31,323 nt of DNA from CBIFWW01 sp966186435 (lineage in GTDB: Bacteria; Pseudomonadota; Gammaproteobacteria; Enterobacterales; Enterobacteriaceae): positions 1 through 31,323 of the forward strand of contig CBIFWW010000017.1 in NCBI GenBank assembly GCA_966186435.1, in the 5' to 3' direction. The position numbers and the translations under genes are program-made. Positions 1 to 7,579 of this stretch are shown here, one piece after another; position 1 is the stretch's first letter, and every line of letters begins with the position of its first letter. A model generated the notes under the pieces. That model ran no database searches. It was not told the DNA's origin and was given only the letters and a program-made list of their open reading frames with translations.

Positions 1-244
1 GTTTAGAAATAGCTTTCGTAGCTGTCAAATTGAACCCGTACTCACCTATCATTTGAAAATATGTAGCAAATGCTAATGTTATTGCCAGAATACCCACATT
101 GGGCAAACCAATTACTCTTACAAGAAAAGGCAACATAATAACTGGCAACAAATAATTTATCATCTGCAAAACAGCTAAAGAAAAAATATTTTCAATTAAT
201 TTTGATTTTTTCTTATTCGCTATAAAGCTTTTTATTTTCACCAT
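1..244 (-). CDS. wzx: O-antigen flippase Wzx, N-terminal part (runs off left edge)
   Basis: This is the first 81 codons of a gene cut by the window edge. The translation starts MVKIKSFIANKKKSKLIENI and then becomes strongly hydrophobic. Two membrane segments can be seen, around residues 20-45 and 47-70, with the stretch LPVIMLPFLVRVIGLPNVGI typical of the N-terminus of Wzx/RfbX polysaccharide exporters. Members of this family flip undecaprenyl-linked O-units across the inner membrane. It starts 11 bases after the rmlC stop, so it should be the fifth gene of the O-antigen operon. ATG at 244 is preceded by a short GGGG; an in-frame ATG at 253 and a GTG at 241 are alternatives. The DNA is much more AT-rich than the colanic acid genes, as expected for a serotype-specific gene. 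The serotype cannot be told from this fragment. Confidence 0.8.
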   Translation of the reverse strand, partial: MVKIKSFIANKKKSKLIENIFSLAVLQMINYLLPVIMLPFLVRVIGLPNVGILAITLAFATYFQMIGEYGFNLTATKAISK

Positions 245-255
245 ATGCCCCATTT

Positions 256-795
256 TCACATCGCACTAATAACAGAAGGTAACTCATTATCTTTTTCAGA
301 CAAAATAACTTTATATTCAGATGGCCATTCTATTTTTAATGAGTTCGAGTCCCATCGAATTCCACCTTCACAGTCTTTGAAGTAGTAATCCGTTGTTTTG
401 TAAACAAATTCAGCTACATCACTCAGTACTAAAAACCCGTGGGCAAATCCTTCAGGGATCCATAACTGACGTTTGTTTTCAGCAGAGAGATTCACACCAA
501 CCCACTTACCAAAAGTAGGAGATGACTTGCGGATATCAACTGCAACATCAAACACTTCACCAACAACACAACGAACCAACTTCCCTTGTGCGTGAGGGGC
601 AACCTGATAGTGCAACCCACGCAAAACGCCTTTGCTGGATTTAGAGTGATTATCTTGAACGAAGTTAACTTTATAACCTACTGCTTCATCAAAAATCTTC
701 TGATTAAAACTTTCAAAGAAAAAACCACGCTCATCACCAAAAACTTTAGGTTCGAAGATTAATACGTCAGGTATATCTGTTTTGATTACATTCAT
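256..795 (-). CDS. rmlC: dTDP-4-dehydrorhamnose 3,5-epimerase RmlC
   Basis: RmlC epimerises C3 and C5 of dTDP-4-keto-6-deoxyglucose, the third step of dTDP-L-rhamnose synthesis in the cytosol. The 179-residue product is full length for this cupin family. The catalytic histidine lies in GLHYQ (H62), and the family motifs VFDVAVDIR (about 82-90) and WIPEGFAHGF (112-121) are present, followed by the conserved region around DCEGGIRWD (141-149). It begins 3 bases after the rmlA stop, so the two are translationally coupled. It is the last sugar gene before wzx. Base composition is already lower in GC than rmlB, which fits the usual gradient from conserved to serotype-specific DNA across rml operons. 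Confidence 0.96.
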   Translation of the reverse strand: MNVIKTDIPDVLIFEPKVFGDERGFFFESFNQKIFDEAVGYKVNFVQDNHSKSSKGVLRGLHYQVAPHAQGKLVRCVVGEVFDVAVDIRKSSPTFGKWVGVNLSAENKRQLWIPEGFAHGFLVLSDVAEFVYKTTDYYFKDCEGGIRWDSNSLKIEWPSEYKVILSEKDNELPSVISAM

Positions 796-798
796 AAA

Positions 799-1677
799 TC
801 ACAAGCCTTTAATCATATTCAAAAGATACTGCCCATAGGCATTTTTGGATAACGGTGCAGCCAATTTTTTAATCTGTTCTGCATCGATAAAACCCTTTCG
901 GTAGGCAATTTCTTCCGGGCAAGAAACTTTCAGCCCCTGACGCTGCTCAATGGTTTGAATAAAGTTACTTGCTTCAATCAGGCTCTGATGGGTGCCAGTA
1001 TCCAGCCAAGCATATCCACGGCCCATCATGGCGACAGACATTCGTCCCTGTTCCATATAGATTCGGTTAAGGTCAGTGATTTCCAGCTCACCACGTGGTG
1101 ATGGCTTAAGGTTTTTAGCCATTTCCACAACATCGTTGTCGTAAAAATAAAGGCCGGTCACAGCGTAATTGCTTTTAGGCTCTAAAGGCTTTTCTTCCAG
1201 GCTGATAGCCGTGCCTTCTTTATCAAACTCTACTACGCCATAGCGCTCAGGGTCAGTCACATGATAGGCAAATACAGTGGCACCTGATTCTTTATTTACC
1301 GCGGCCTCTAGTTGTTTAGGCAGATCGTGGCCATAGAAGATATTGTCACCCAACACCAAAGCACAGCTGTCATCACCAATAAATTCTTCACCTAAAATAA
1401 AGGCTTGGGCTAATCCATCCGGGCTTGGCTGCACTTTATATTGCAAGTTCAGGCCCCACTGACTGCCGTCGCCAAGCAACTGCTCAAAGCGCGGGGTATC
1501 TTGTGGAGTACTGATAATCAGGATGTCGCGAATACCCGCCAACATCAGTGTGGAAAGCGGGTAGTAAATCATTGGCTTGTCATAGATTGGCAGAAGCTGT
1601 TTACTCACAGCCATCGTGACAGGATATAAACGGGTGCCAGATCCACCGGCTAAAATAATACCTTTACGCGTAGTCAT
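799..1677 (-). CDS. rmlA: Glucose-1-phosphate thymidylyltransferase RmlA
   Basis: RmlA joins glucose-1-phosphate to dTTP to make dTDP-glucose, the committed step of dTDP-L-rhamnose synthesis. The product has 292 residues, normal for the family. The nucleotidyltransferase signature GGSGTRLYPVTMAVSKQLLP starts at residue 11, followed by DKPMIYYPLSTLMLAGI. VLGDNIFYGHDL (about 108-119) carries the metal-binding aspartate, and EKPLEPKSNYAVTGLYFYD and WLDTGTH are also conserved. It lies 18 bases after rmlD. The order rmlB-D-A-C is the usual one for enteric O-antigen clusters, and its position next to galF supports the O-antigen rather than the enterobacterial common antigen paralogue RffH. Confidence 0.96.
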   Translation of the reverse strand: MTTRKGIILAGGSGTRLYPVTMAVSKQLLPIYDKPMIYYPLSTLMLAGIRDILIISTPQDTPRFEQLLGDGSQWGLNLQYKVQPSPDGLAQAFILGEEFIGDDSCALVLGDNIFYGHDLPKQLEAAVNKESGATVFAYHVTDPERYGVVEFDKEGTAISLEEKPLEPKSNYAVTGLYFYDNDVVEMAKNLKPSPRGELEITDLNRIYMEQGRMSVAMMGRGYAWLDTGTHQSLIEASNFIQTIEQRQGLKVSCPEEIAYRKGFIDAEQIKKLAAPLSKNAYGQYLLNMIKGL

Positions 1678-1695
1678 TTTTAATCTCTACTTAAA

Positions 1696-2592
1696 TTAAT
1701 TATTTGCCGCAAACATCTCAGCTAGCATGCGTTTAACACCTAATTCCCAATTTGGTAATTGCAAATCGAAGTTATGTTGGAATTTTTCAGTGTTCAAACG
1801 AGAGTTGTTTGGCCGCTGTGCTGGCGTTGGGTAGGCGCTGGTAGGAATGGCATTAAGTTTTTTAATTGCCAAAGTGACACTCGCTTTTTTCGCTTCTTCA
1901 AATACTAATGCGGCATAATCGTGCCAGGTAGTGGTGCCGCTTGCGACCAGATGATAAAGCCCGGCGACTTCAGGTTTGGTGAAAGCCACGCGGATAGCAT
2001 GTGCCGTGCAGTCAGCCAATAGTTCCGCACCTGTAGGGGCACCGTATTGATCATCAATAACAGATAGCTCTTCTCGCTCTTTTGCTAGCTTAAGCATCGC
2101 CTTGGCAAAGTTATTTCCTTTACCGGCAAATACCCAGCTGGTGCGGAAGATAAGATGCTTAGGACAATGTTTTTGCAGAGCCTGTTCACCGGCTAATTTG
2201 GTTTGGCCATAGACATTAAGCGGTGCGGTGGCATCGGTTTCCAGCCAAGGCGTTTCGCCATTCCCCGGGAACACATAGTCAGTTGAATAATGAACCACCC
2301 ATGCTCCAATGGCCGCCGCTTCCTTGGCGATAGCTTCGACGCTTGTTGCATTCAGAAGCTGGGCAAACTCGGCTTCTGATTCCGCTTTATCTACCGCTGT
2401 ATGAGCTGCGGCATTAACGATTACATCAGGTTTGATTGCACGGACGGTAGCGGCAATTCCTTCTGGGTTGCTGAAGTCACCACAGTAATCCTCTGAATGA
2501 ACATCCAGGGCAATAACATTGCCTAGTGGTGCTAGTGAACGTTGTAATTCCCAACCCACCTGCCCTGTTTTGCCAAACAGCAGAATATTCAT
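1696..2592 (-). CDS. rmlD: dTDP-4-dehydrorhamnose reductase RmlD
   Basis: RmlD reduces dTDP-4-keto-rhamnose to dTDP-L-rhamnose with NAD(P)H, the final step of the pathway. The 298-residue product is an extended short-chain dehydrogenase. It has an N-terminal Rossmann fold with GKTGQVGWEL (7-16), the STDYVFPG strand (103-110), the catalytic YGQTK (Y128, K132) and the rhamnose reductase motif RPNNSRL near residue 260. Its ATG overlaps the rmlB stop by one base (TAATG), a common coupling in this operon. Confidence 0.96.
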   Translation of the reverse strand: MNILLFGKTGQVGWELQRSLAPLGNVIALDVHSEDYCGDFSNPEGIAATVRAIKPDVIVNAAAHTAVDKAESEAEFAQLLNATSVEAIAKEAAAIGAWVVHYSTDYVFPGNGETPWLETDATAPLNVYGQTKLAGEQALQKHCPKHLIFRTSWVFAGKGNNFAKAMLKLAKEREELSVIDDQYGAPTGAELLADCTAHAIRVAFTKPEVAGLYHLVASGTTTWHDYAALVFEEAKKASVTLAIKKLNAIPTSAYPTPAQRPNNSRLNTEKFQHNFDLQLPNWELGVKRMLAEMFAANN

Positions 2593-3677
2593 TACTGACG
2601 CTCTCCGTAATTCTGTTCGATCCAGCTTTTGTAGGCACCACTTTTAACGTTCTCAACCCACTCGGTATTTGCCAGATACCACTCGACAGTCTTACGAATC
2701 CCGGATTCAAAAGTCTCAAGCGGCTTCCAGCCTAATTCATGGCTGATTTTATCCGCATCAATGGCGTAGCGGCGGTCATGGCCCGGGCGGTCAGTAACAT
2801 AAGTGATCTGATCGCGGTATGACCCTTGCTTAGGCACAATTTCATCCAGCAGATCGCAGATAGTATGGACGACATCGAGATTTTTCTTCTCGTTGTGGCC
2901 GCCGATATTATAGGTCTCACCGGCATTGCCTTCAGTTACCACGGTATAGAGGGCGCGAGCGTGGTCTTCAACATATAACCAATCGCGGATCTGGTCACCT
3001 TTGCCATAGATTGGTAGCGGTTTGCCTTCAAGCGCATTAAGAATTACCAGCGGGATGAGTTTTTCCGGGAAGTGATAAGGGCCGTAGTTGTTGGAGCAGT
3101 TGGTCACCATGGTTGGCATACCGTAGGTACGCAACCAGGCGCGAACCAGATGGTCGCTGGATGCTTTGGACGCAGAATAAGGACTGCTTGGCGCATAGGC
3201 GGTGGTTTCAGTAAACATTGGTAATTCGCTACTGGCTGCTACTTCATCCGGATGCGGCAGATCGCCATACACTTCATCGGTAGAGATATGATGGAACCGG
3301 AAAGCGGCTTTTTTCTCACCTTTCAGGGATGACCAATATTTGCGTGCACCTTCCAGCAACACATAGGTACCAACAATGTTGGTTTCAATAAATGCAGCCG
3401 GACCAGTGATAGAACGGTCAACATGGCTTTCAGCCGCCAGGTGCATTACTGCATCAGGCTGATGTTCGGCGAAAACACGTTCTAAAGACTGTCCATCACA
3501 AATATCTACCTGCTCGAAGGCATAGCGATCGCTGGCAGCAACGTCTTTTAATGATTCCAGGTTACCGGCATAGGTCAGTTTATCAACGTTAACAACCGCA
3601 TCCTGGGTGTTTTGAATAATATGGCGCACAACCGCAGACCCAATAAAGCCTGCCCCACCGGTAACCAGTATTTTCAC
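2592..3677 (-). CDS. rmlB: dTDP-glucose 4,6-dehydratase RmlB
   Basis: RmlB converts dTDP-glucose to dTDP-4-keto-6-deoxyglucose using bound NAD. The 361-residue protein shows the NAD fold GGAGFIGSAV (7-16), the catalytic TDE triad (T133, D134, E135, within HISTDEVYGD) and YSASK (Y167, K171). NCSNNYGPYHFPEKLIP is typical of nucleotide-sugar dehydratases. The start codon is GTG (minus strand, 3677-3675) and the frame opens directly with KILVTGGAG, as I recall for other enteric rmlB genes. It is the first gene of the O-antigen operon, about 60 bases after the JUMPstart element, with a leader free of other genes. Confidence 0.97.
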   Translation of the reverse strand: MKILVTGGAGFIGSAVVRHIIQNTQDAVVNVDKLTYAGNLESLKDVAASDRYAFEQVDICDGQSLERVFAEHQPDAVMHLAAESHVDRSITGPAAFIETNIVGTYVLLEGARKYWSSLKGEKKAAFRFHHISTDEVYGDLPHPDEVAASSELPMFTETTAYAPSSPYSASKASSDHLVRAWLRTYGMPTMVTNCSNNYGPYHFPEKLIPLVILNALEGKPLPIYGKGDQIRDWLYVEDHARALYTVVTEGNAGETYNIGGHNEKKNLDVVHTICDLLDEIVPKQGSYRDQITYVTDRPGHDRRYAIDADKISHELGWKPLETFESGIRKTVEWYLANTEWVENVKSGAYKSWIEQNYGERQ

Positions 3678-3736
3678 AATCTTGTTCTCATAATAGAAAG
3701 TTGAGGGTTAATAATTAACCGTTTGAATCATTCAGA

Positions 3737-3775
3737 CACGCTACCGCCCCTGGCTTTGCAGCTACCAGTGCACTG
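3737..3775 (-). promoter_or_regulatory. JUMPstart element with ops site, O-antigen operon leader
   Basis: Read on the minus strand, this 39-base block matches the JUMPstart consensus nearly perfectly. It includes CTGGTAGCTG, then AAGCCAGGGGC and the ops core GGCGGTAGCGTG at 3748-3737. The ops element in the non-template strand recruits RfaH to paused RNA polymerase, which then reads through long polysaccharide operons. It sits 60 bases upstream of rmlB and just downstream of the galF terminator, so the operon promoter should lie in the AT-rich stretch at about 3776-3816. I see no convincing -35/-10 pair there; TTGGCT near 3814 is a possible weak -35. Confidence 0.95.
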
Positions 3776-3816
3776 ACGCATTTTGTCGTATTGTTTTTAG
3801 TGATATTTTTAAAGCC

Positions 3817-3875
3817 AAAAAGCGGCGGAGAGTCCGGCTAGGGCGATCCCCTACCAAAACCCAACCGCCGCTTTT
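3817..3875 (-). terminator. Forked hairpin terminator after galF
   Basis: The arms AAAAGCGGCGG and CCGCCGCTTTT pair over 11 bases. On the minus strand the second arm ends in a T run, as an intrinsic terminator should. The long loop holds its own 5-base stem (TAGGG/CCCTA around 3839-3853), giving a branched structure. It starts 41 bases after the galF stop and ends just before the O-antigen leader, so it should insulate the two transcripts. The outer stem also ends in TTTTAT on the plus strand, so it could work in both directions. Confidence 0.85.
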
Positions 3876-3915
3876 ATCACACTACATCTTCATCGTTGCC
3901 CGCAAAATCCGGCAA

Positions 3916-4812
3916 TCAAGATTTCGCTAACAGCTTCTGAATTCCGGTTTTGAACTTGGCACCCTCTTTCAGGTTGCGTAGCCCATACTGAACAAACGCC
4001 TGCATATAGCCTAATTTTTTACCGCAGTCGTAGCTTTCGCCTGTCATAAGGGTGGCTTCTACCGGCTGCTTTTCATTCAGTTTAGCAATTGCATCGGTTA
4101 GCTGGAAGCGGCCCCAGGCACCCGGTTCGTTCTTCTCAAGCTCGTCCCAGATTTCCGCCGTTAACACATAGCGGCCCACGGCCATAATGTCAGAGTTAAG
4201 AATCTGTGGCTGATCGGGCTTTTCGATAAAGTCGACAATGCGGCTTACCTGGCCTTCGTTATCCAGATGCTGCTCGGTGGTGATCACCGAATATTCAGAA
4301 AGATCGCCATCCATATGCTTAGCCAGAACCTGGCTGCGGCCGGTATCGTTAAAGCGGCCAATCATAGCAGCAAGGTTGTAGCGCAGTGGATCGGCGCTGG
4401 CATCGTCCAGAACGATGTCTGGCAGAACCACGACAAATGGATTACGGCCTACTAACGGCTTAGCACACAGGATGGAGTGGCCCAGGCCTAAAGGGTGCCC
4501 CTGACGCACGTTCATTATAGTGACGCCAGGAGGACAAATAGATTTAACTTCAGCCAGCAGCTGGCGCTTAACGCGTTGTTCCAGCAGGGCTTCCAGTTCA
4601 TAGGAGGTGTCGAAGTGGTTTTCAACAGCATTCTTGGATGAGTGGGTAACCAGCACGATTTCTTTGATACCAGCGGCGACCACTTCATCAATGATGTACT
4701 GGATCATCGGTTTGTCGACAATCGGCAGCATCTCTTTAGGAATCGCTTTTGTTGCGGGCAGCAGATGCATACCCAAGCCAGCAACCGGGATAACCGCTTT
4801 CAAATTAGTCAT
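3916..4812 (-). CDS. galF: GalF, GalU-like UTP-glucose-1-phosphate uridylyltransferase subunit
   Basis: This 298-residue protein belongs to the GalU/GalF nucleotidyltransferase family. It carries VAGLGMHLLPATKAIPKEML (10-29), then DKPMIQYIIDEVVAAGI and FIEKPDQPQ. Active GalU proteins have GTR where this one has GMH (residues 14-16), which is the hallmark of GalF. GalF has little or no activity alone and is thought to modulate GalU and raise UDP-glucose. The gene marks the conserved left border of O-antigen clusters in enteric bacteria. It lies 188 bases downstream of gnu on the same strand and ends before a strong terminator. The gap before it could hold its own promoter, but I find no clear one. 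Confidence 0.95.
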   Translation of the reverse strand: MTNLKAVIPVAGLGMHLLPATKAIPKEMLPIVDKPMIQYIIDEVVAAGIKEIVLVTHSSKNAVENHFDTSYELEALLEQRVKRQLLAEVKSICPPGVTIMNVRQGHPLGLGHSILCAKPLVGRNPFVVVLPDIVLDDASADPLRYNLAAMIGRFNDTGRSQVLAKHMDGDLSEYSVITTEQHLDNEGQVSRIVDFIEKPDQPQILNSDIMAVGRYVLTAEIWDELEKNEPGAWGRFQLTDAIAKLNEKQPVEATLMTGESYDCGKKLGYMQAFVQYGLRNLKEGAKFKTGIQKLLAKS

Positions 4813-5000
4813 TAAAACCCAACCTCTCGATAACAGGAGTTAACTATCAATGAAGAACGTTAACTGTAACACCTGAATGCCAATCCAGGGACCAAACACA
4901 CCATTCCACCCGAAAGGACCCGCTCTGTAAGTCGGAATCTTCGGAAAGAAGTGACAAAGCCTCTTGGTCCCTTATCAAACGATTAAAATATCGCTAACCT

Positions 5001-5996
5001 TCATTCAGTAATGAAGGTGACATCATCTTCCTGGCGATTGATAAATTCATACTGCAAGGTCCGATCTAACCCCTGAGAAAGGCTATAGGGCGCAACAAAA
5101 CCAGAGTTGTGCACTTTGGTGGCGTCAAATTGCGTGGTTGCACAGAATTTTTTAACTCGCACTGAACTCACTGCGAATTTCTTACCCGTTACTTTGCTAA
5201 GAATATCGAAACAATATCCGCCCAACATGCCCACAGCGTATGGCAGATGAGTAGAAGGGATTTTCTTGTTCAAACTTTTTTCAACTTCATTAACCAATTG
5301 GTTCATATTTAAATCAGGTTTATCGACATAGTTGAAGACTTCATAACCTGGCTTCTGATTCTGCAAGCGGAACTTGATAAATTCCACAATGTTGCCAACG
5401 TAGGCCATGGATTTGTAGTTGTCGCCCTTACCTACCATAGCAAACTTGCCTGAAGCGATTTGCTTGAGCAAATTATAGACATTTCCCCGGTTACGCTCCC
5501 CGAAGATAACCGTTGGTCGGACAATAGTCAGCGAACGATCGGTAGGGGATTGTTGATACCATTCACGCAATACTTCTTCAGCCTGCCACTTGCTTTTACC
5601 ATAGTGGTTGAATGGGTCATGAGGATGATTCTCATCCGGATTGGTTTTGTTTAAGCCATATACAGCAACGGAACTGGTGAAGATGATGCTTTTCACCCCA
5701 TTTTTATCCATTGCTTTCAGTACATTACGAGTACCTTCAACGTTGACATCGTAATATAGGGATGTTGGGCTTACATCATCCCGGTGCTCTGCCGCTAAAA
5801 GAACAACGCTCTCCTGACCAACCAGCGCTTGATCTAACTGTGCCTGAGTTCTCACATCGCCAATTTCTGTCAACTGTGGATAGAAGTGACTTTGGTTTTT
5901 ATCGAAGTTTTTGATTTCGAATTCATTATGGCTCGTCTCAAGCAAGCGTGTGCCGACAAATCCCGAGGCACCTATAAAGGTCACATTCTTTTTCAT
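5001..5996 (-). CDS. gnu: Undecaprenyl-PP-GlcNAc 4-epimerase Gnu
   Basis: This is an extended short-chain dehydrogenase/epimerase of 331 residues. It has an NAD-binding GASGFVG (9-15), SSVAVYG (about 108-114) and the catalytic YGKSK (Y132, K136). Several long stretches, such as LLAAEHRDDVSPTSLYYDVN and VSSVRVKKFCATTQFDATKV, agree with my memory of E. coli O157 Z3206 (Gnu). That enzyme converts GlcNAc-PP-undecaprenol to GalNAc-PP-undecaprenol, the lipid primer for O-antigens that begin with GalNAc. The location between wcaM and galF is also the one seen in E. coli. The gene has a 179-base gap upstream with a good -10 box, so it is probably transcribed separately from wca. Its presence suggests, but does not prove, a GalNAc-initiated O-unit. 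Confidence 0.9.
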   Translation of the reverse strand: MKKNVTFIGASGFVGTRLLETSHNEFEIKNFDKNQSHFYPQLTEIGDVRTQAQLDQALVGQESVVLLAAEHRDDVSPTSLYYDVNVEGTRNVLKAMDKNGVKSIIFTSSVAVYGLNKTNPDENHPHDPFNHYGKSKWQAEEVLREWYQQSPTDRSLTIVRPTVIFGERNRGNVYNLLKQIASGKFAMVGKGDNYKSMAYVGNIVEFIKFRLQNQKPGYEVFNYVDKPDLNMNQLVNEVEKSLNKKIPSTHLPYAVGMLGGYCFDILSKVTGKKFAVSSVRVKKFCATTQFDATKVHNSGFVAPYSLSQGLDRTLQYEFINRQEDDVTFITE

Positions 5997-6102
5997 TCTT
6001 CACTCATAAGTTACGGCAAAACCATGTAATACAATGATTTCAAGCACAATAGCATTGCCAGGCATTGTCTTTAAGCCATATTCAATCAGGCACAATTTCC
6101 TG

Positions 6103-6131
6103 ATTATAGACCTTTAGCCGTTCAGTTCCAG
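6103..6131 (-). promoter_or_regulatory. Possible gnu promoter
   Basis: On the minus strand a perfect TATAAT (6108-6103) lies 106 bases upstream of the gnu ATG, in the otherwise empty gap after wcaM. The -35 is poor: CTGGAA or TCTGGA at 17-18 bases spacing. A single consensus -10 in AT-rich DNA is weak evidence, but the gap size and the end of the wca operon make a promoter here reasonable. Confidence 0.4.
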
Positions 6132-6175
6132 AGAGAAAATTTAGGCGTGCGCCATGCAAGTAATTAATGTGCATA

Positions 6176-7570
6176 TTACCGACTGCGAGGTAGGGAGAAG
6201 TTATTGGCGTCAACGTTAACAACGACTTGGTCCACTCGGTCTATGTCCACCGAGCGCTGGCCGCGTTCGTTGACGGCGTTAACGTTTATCATCGACAGTA
6301 ACGTCCCTTCTTTAGCCATAAAACGGCCGCGCACGTCCTTTCGCATGTCGAAGTTTACCTTAAGTGCCGGGCCTCGTTCTGCCAACTGCATCACATTGAT
6401 ATCCCTGAGGAATATATGTTGCGGCTTATTATGTAATTCCAGGCTGGCATTTTTCAGATTAAGGCGCGTCAGCGCCACAAATGAGGAGGCATTACCGGAT
6501 GAAATCTGAATGCCACGGACGTTAAAAGATAGCCCTTGATTGTCCATGGTGACGTTGTTTATTCGGAAATTCTGCGGAATAGAGAGATATTTGCCTTTTA
6601 CCGTGCCGTAGCCAATTAACATCCCGGCGCTGTTGGTCATATCGACATCGTCAATCACGAAGTTATCACTGCCATAGATCGCCACCGTGGCGTTATCAAT
6701 CCCCGCCGCTTTACTGAAGGCCGGGGTGATGTTTTCCGCTTTTATATTACGGATGATGAAGTGTTTGCCGTTTTCGACGTGCACCAACTGGCGGCAATTG
6801 CGGCCTATAATGTTTGCTACCACGAAATTTTTCACGGTCTGGCTTTCGGGGTAACTGTTGTCGTAAGTGCTGCCCGCCAGGCCGATACCGATACCCCAGT
6901 TGATTTTGCCGTTGGTGCAATTAATGGTGTCGATCACGTGGTCGGAGATCAGGATATTGCGATCATTGATGGCCACGTTCCACTCAATGGCATCCCCCTG
7001 GAGGTGGCTGAAGTGGCAGTGGGTGATGGTGGCGCCATCCACCTGATTGTGGAAGCCCTGCCGCAAAATGGCATAGTTGGCATCGTGCACCACCATGCGG
7101 GTGATAGTCAGGTTGCGGATGTTTTTCTTATGGCGGCCACTAATGAAAATCTGCATCACCGGCACGCTGCCGCTCATATCGAGGTGGCTGATTTCGCAGT
7201 CGGAACCACGCACATCGAGAATGATATTGTTAAGCCGCCCCTCCCCTGTCCCGGTCACGGTGCAGCTGTCGGCGAGGATAAAGCGCCCTTTGCCGTTGCC
7301 TTTGATCCCGCCTTCTATTTTGAGAGTGGCCCCCTCCGGCATAAAAATCGGTCCGTTAACATCTTTACATACCAGTCCGGCTGGCACCTTTACCGGTTTT
7401 CCTGACGCAAAAGCCTGTTTAAAGGCGGCCAGCCAGTCCCCTTGATAAAAATCTTTAACACTGACACTGGCCGGTTCAGCCGCCAGCACTTTCCCGGTGA
7501 CCGGCAGCGCCACTAATGCCGCCCCTATCTGGAGGAAACGGCGGCGCGTAGAGTGGTTATAGGTTGCCAT
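6176..7570 (-). CDS. wcaM: Colanic acid protein WcaM, Tat-exported beta-helix
   Basis: The product has 464 residues, the same length I recall for E. coli WcaM. The N-terminus has a twin-arginine signal, STRRRFLQIGAALVALPVTG (7-26), with a likely signal peptidase site after VLA (about residue 30). This predicts folded export to the periplasm. The rest is repetitive, with short strands ending in N, D and G (for example GRHKKNIRNLTI, DAIEWNVAINDRNILISDHV), as in right-handed parallel beta-helix proteins that act on polysaccharides. The enzymatic role is not established; the fold would suit a lyase, hydrolase or binding protein for colanic acid. It is the last gene of the operon, 9 bases after wcaL. 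Confidence 0.93.
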   Translation of the reverse strand: MATYNHSTRRRFLQIGAALVALPVTGKVLAAEPASVSVKDFYQGDWLAAFKQAFASGKPVKVPAGLVCKDVNGPIFMPEGATLKIEGGIKGNGKGRFILADSCTVTGTGEGRLNNIILDVRGSDCEISHLDMSGSVPVMQIFISGRHKKNIRNLTITRMVVHDANYAILRQGFHNQVDGATITHCHFSHLQGDAIEWNVAINDRNILISDHVIDTINCTNGKINWGIGIGLAGSTYDNSYPESQTVKNFVVANIIGRNCRQLVHVENGKHFIIRNIKAENITPAFSKAAGIDNATVAIYGSDNFVIDDVDMTNSAGMLIGYGTVKGKYLSIPQNFRINNVTMDNQGLSFNVRGIQISSGNASSFVALTRLNLKNASLELHNKPQHIFLRDINVMQLAERGPALKVNFDMRKDVRGRFMAKEGTLLSMINVNAVNERGQRSVDIDRVDQVVVNVDANNFSLPRSR

Positions 7571-7579
7571 GTTGCCTCC

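Noticed and set aside
4888..4971. Inverted repeat GGGACCAA / TTGGTCCC in the gnu-galF gap
   Set aside because: The arms are only 8 bases and 68 bases apart, with a competing GGACC between them and no T run. It is not convincing as a terminator.
6761..7405. 214-codon plus-strand open frame opposite wcaM
   Set aside because: Antisense shadow of wcaM; no motif.
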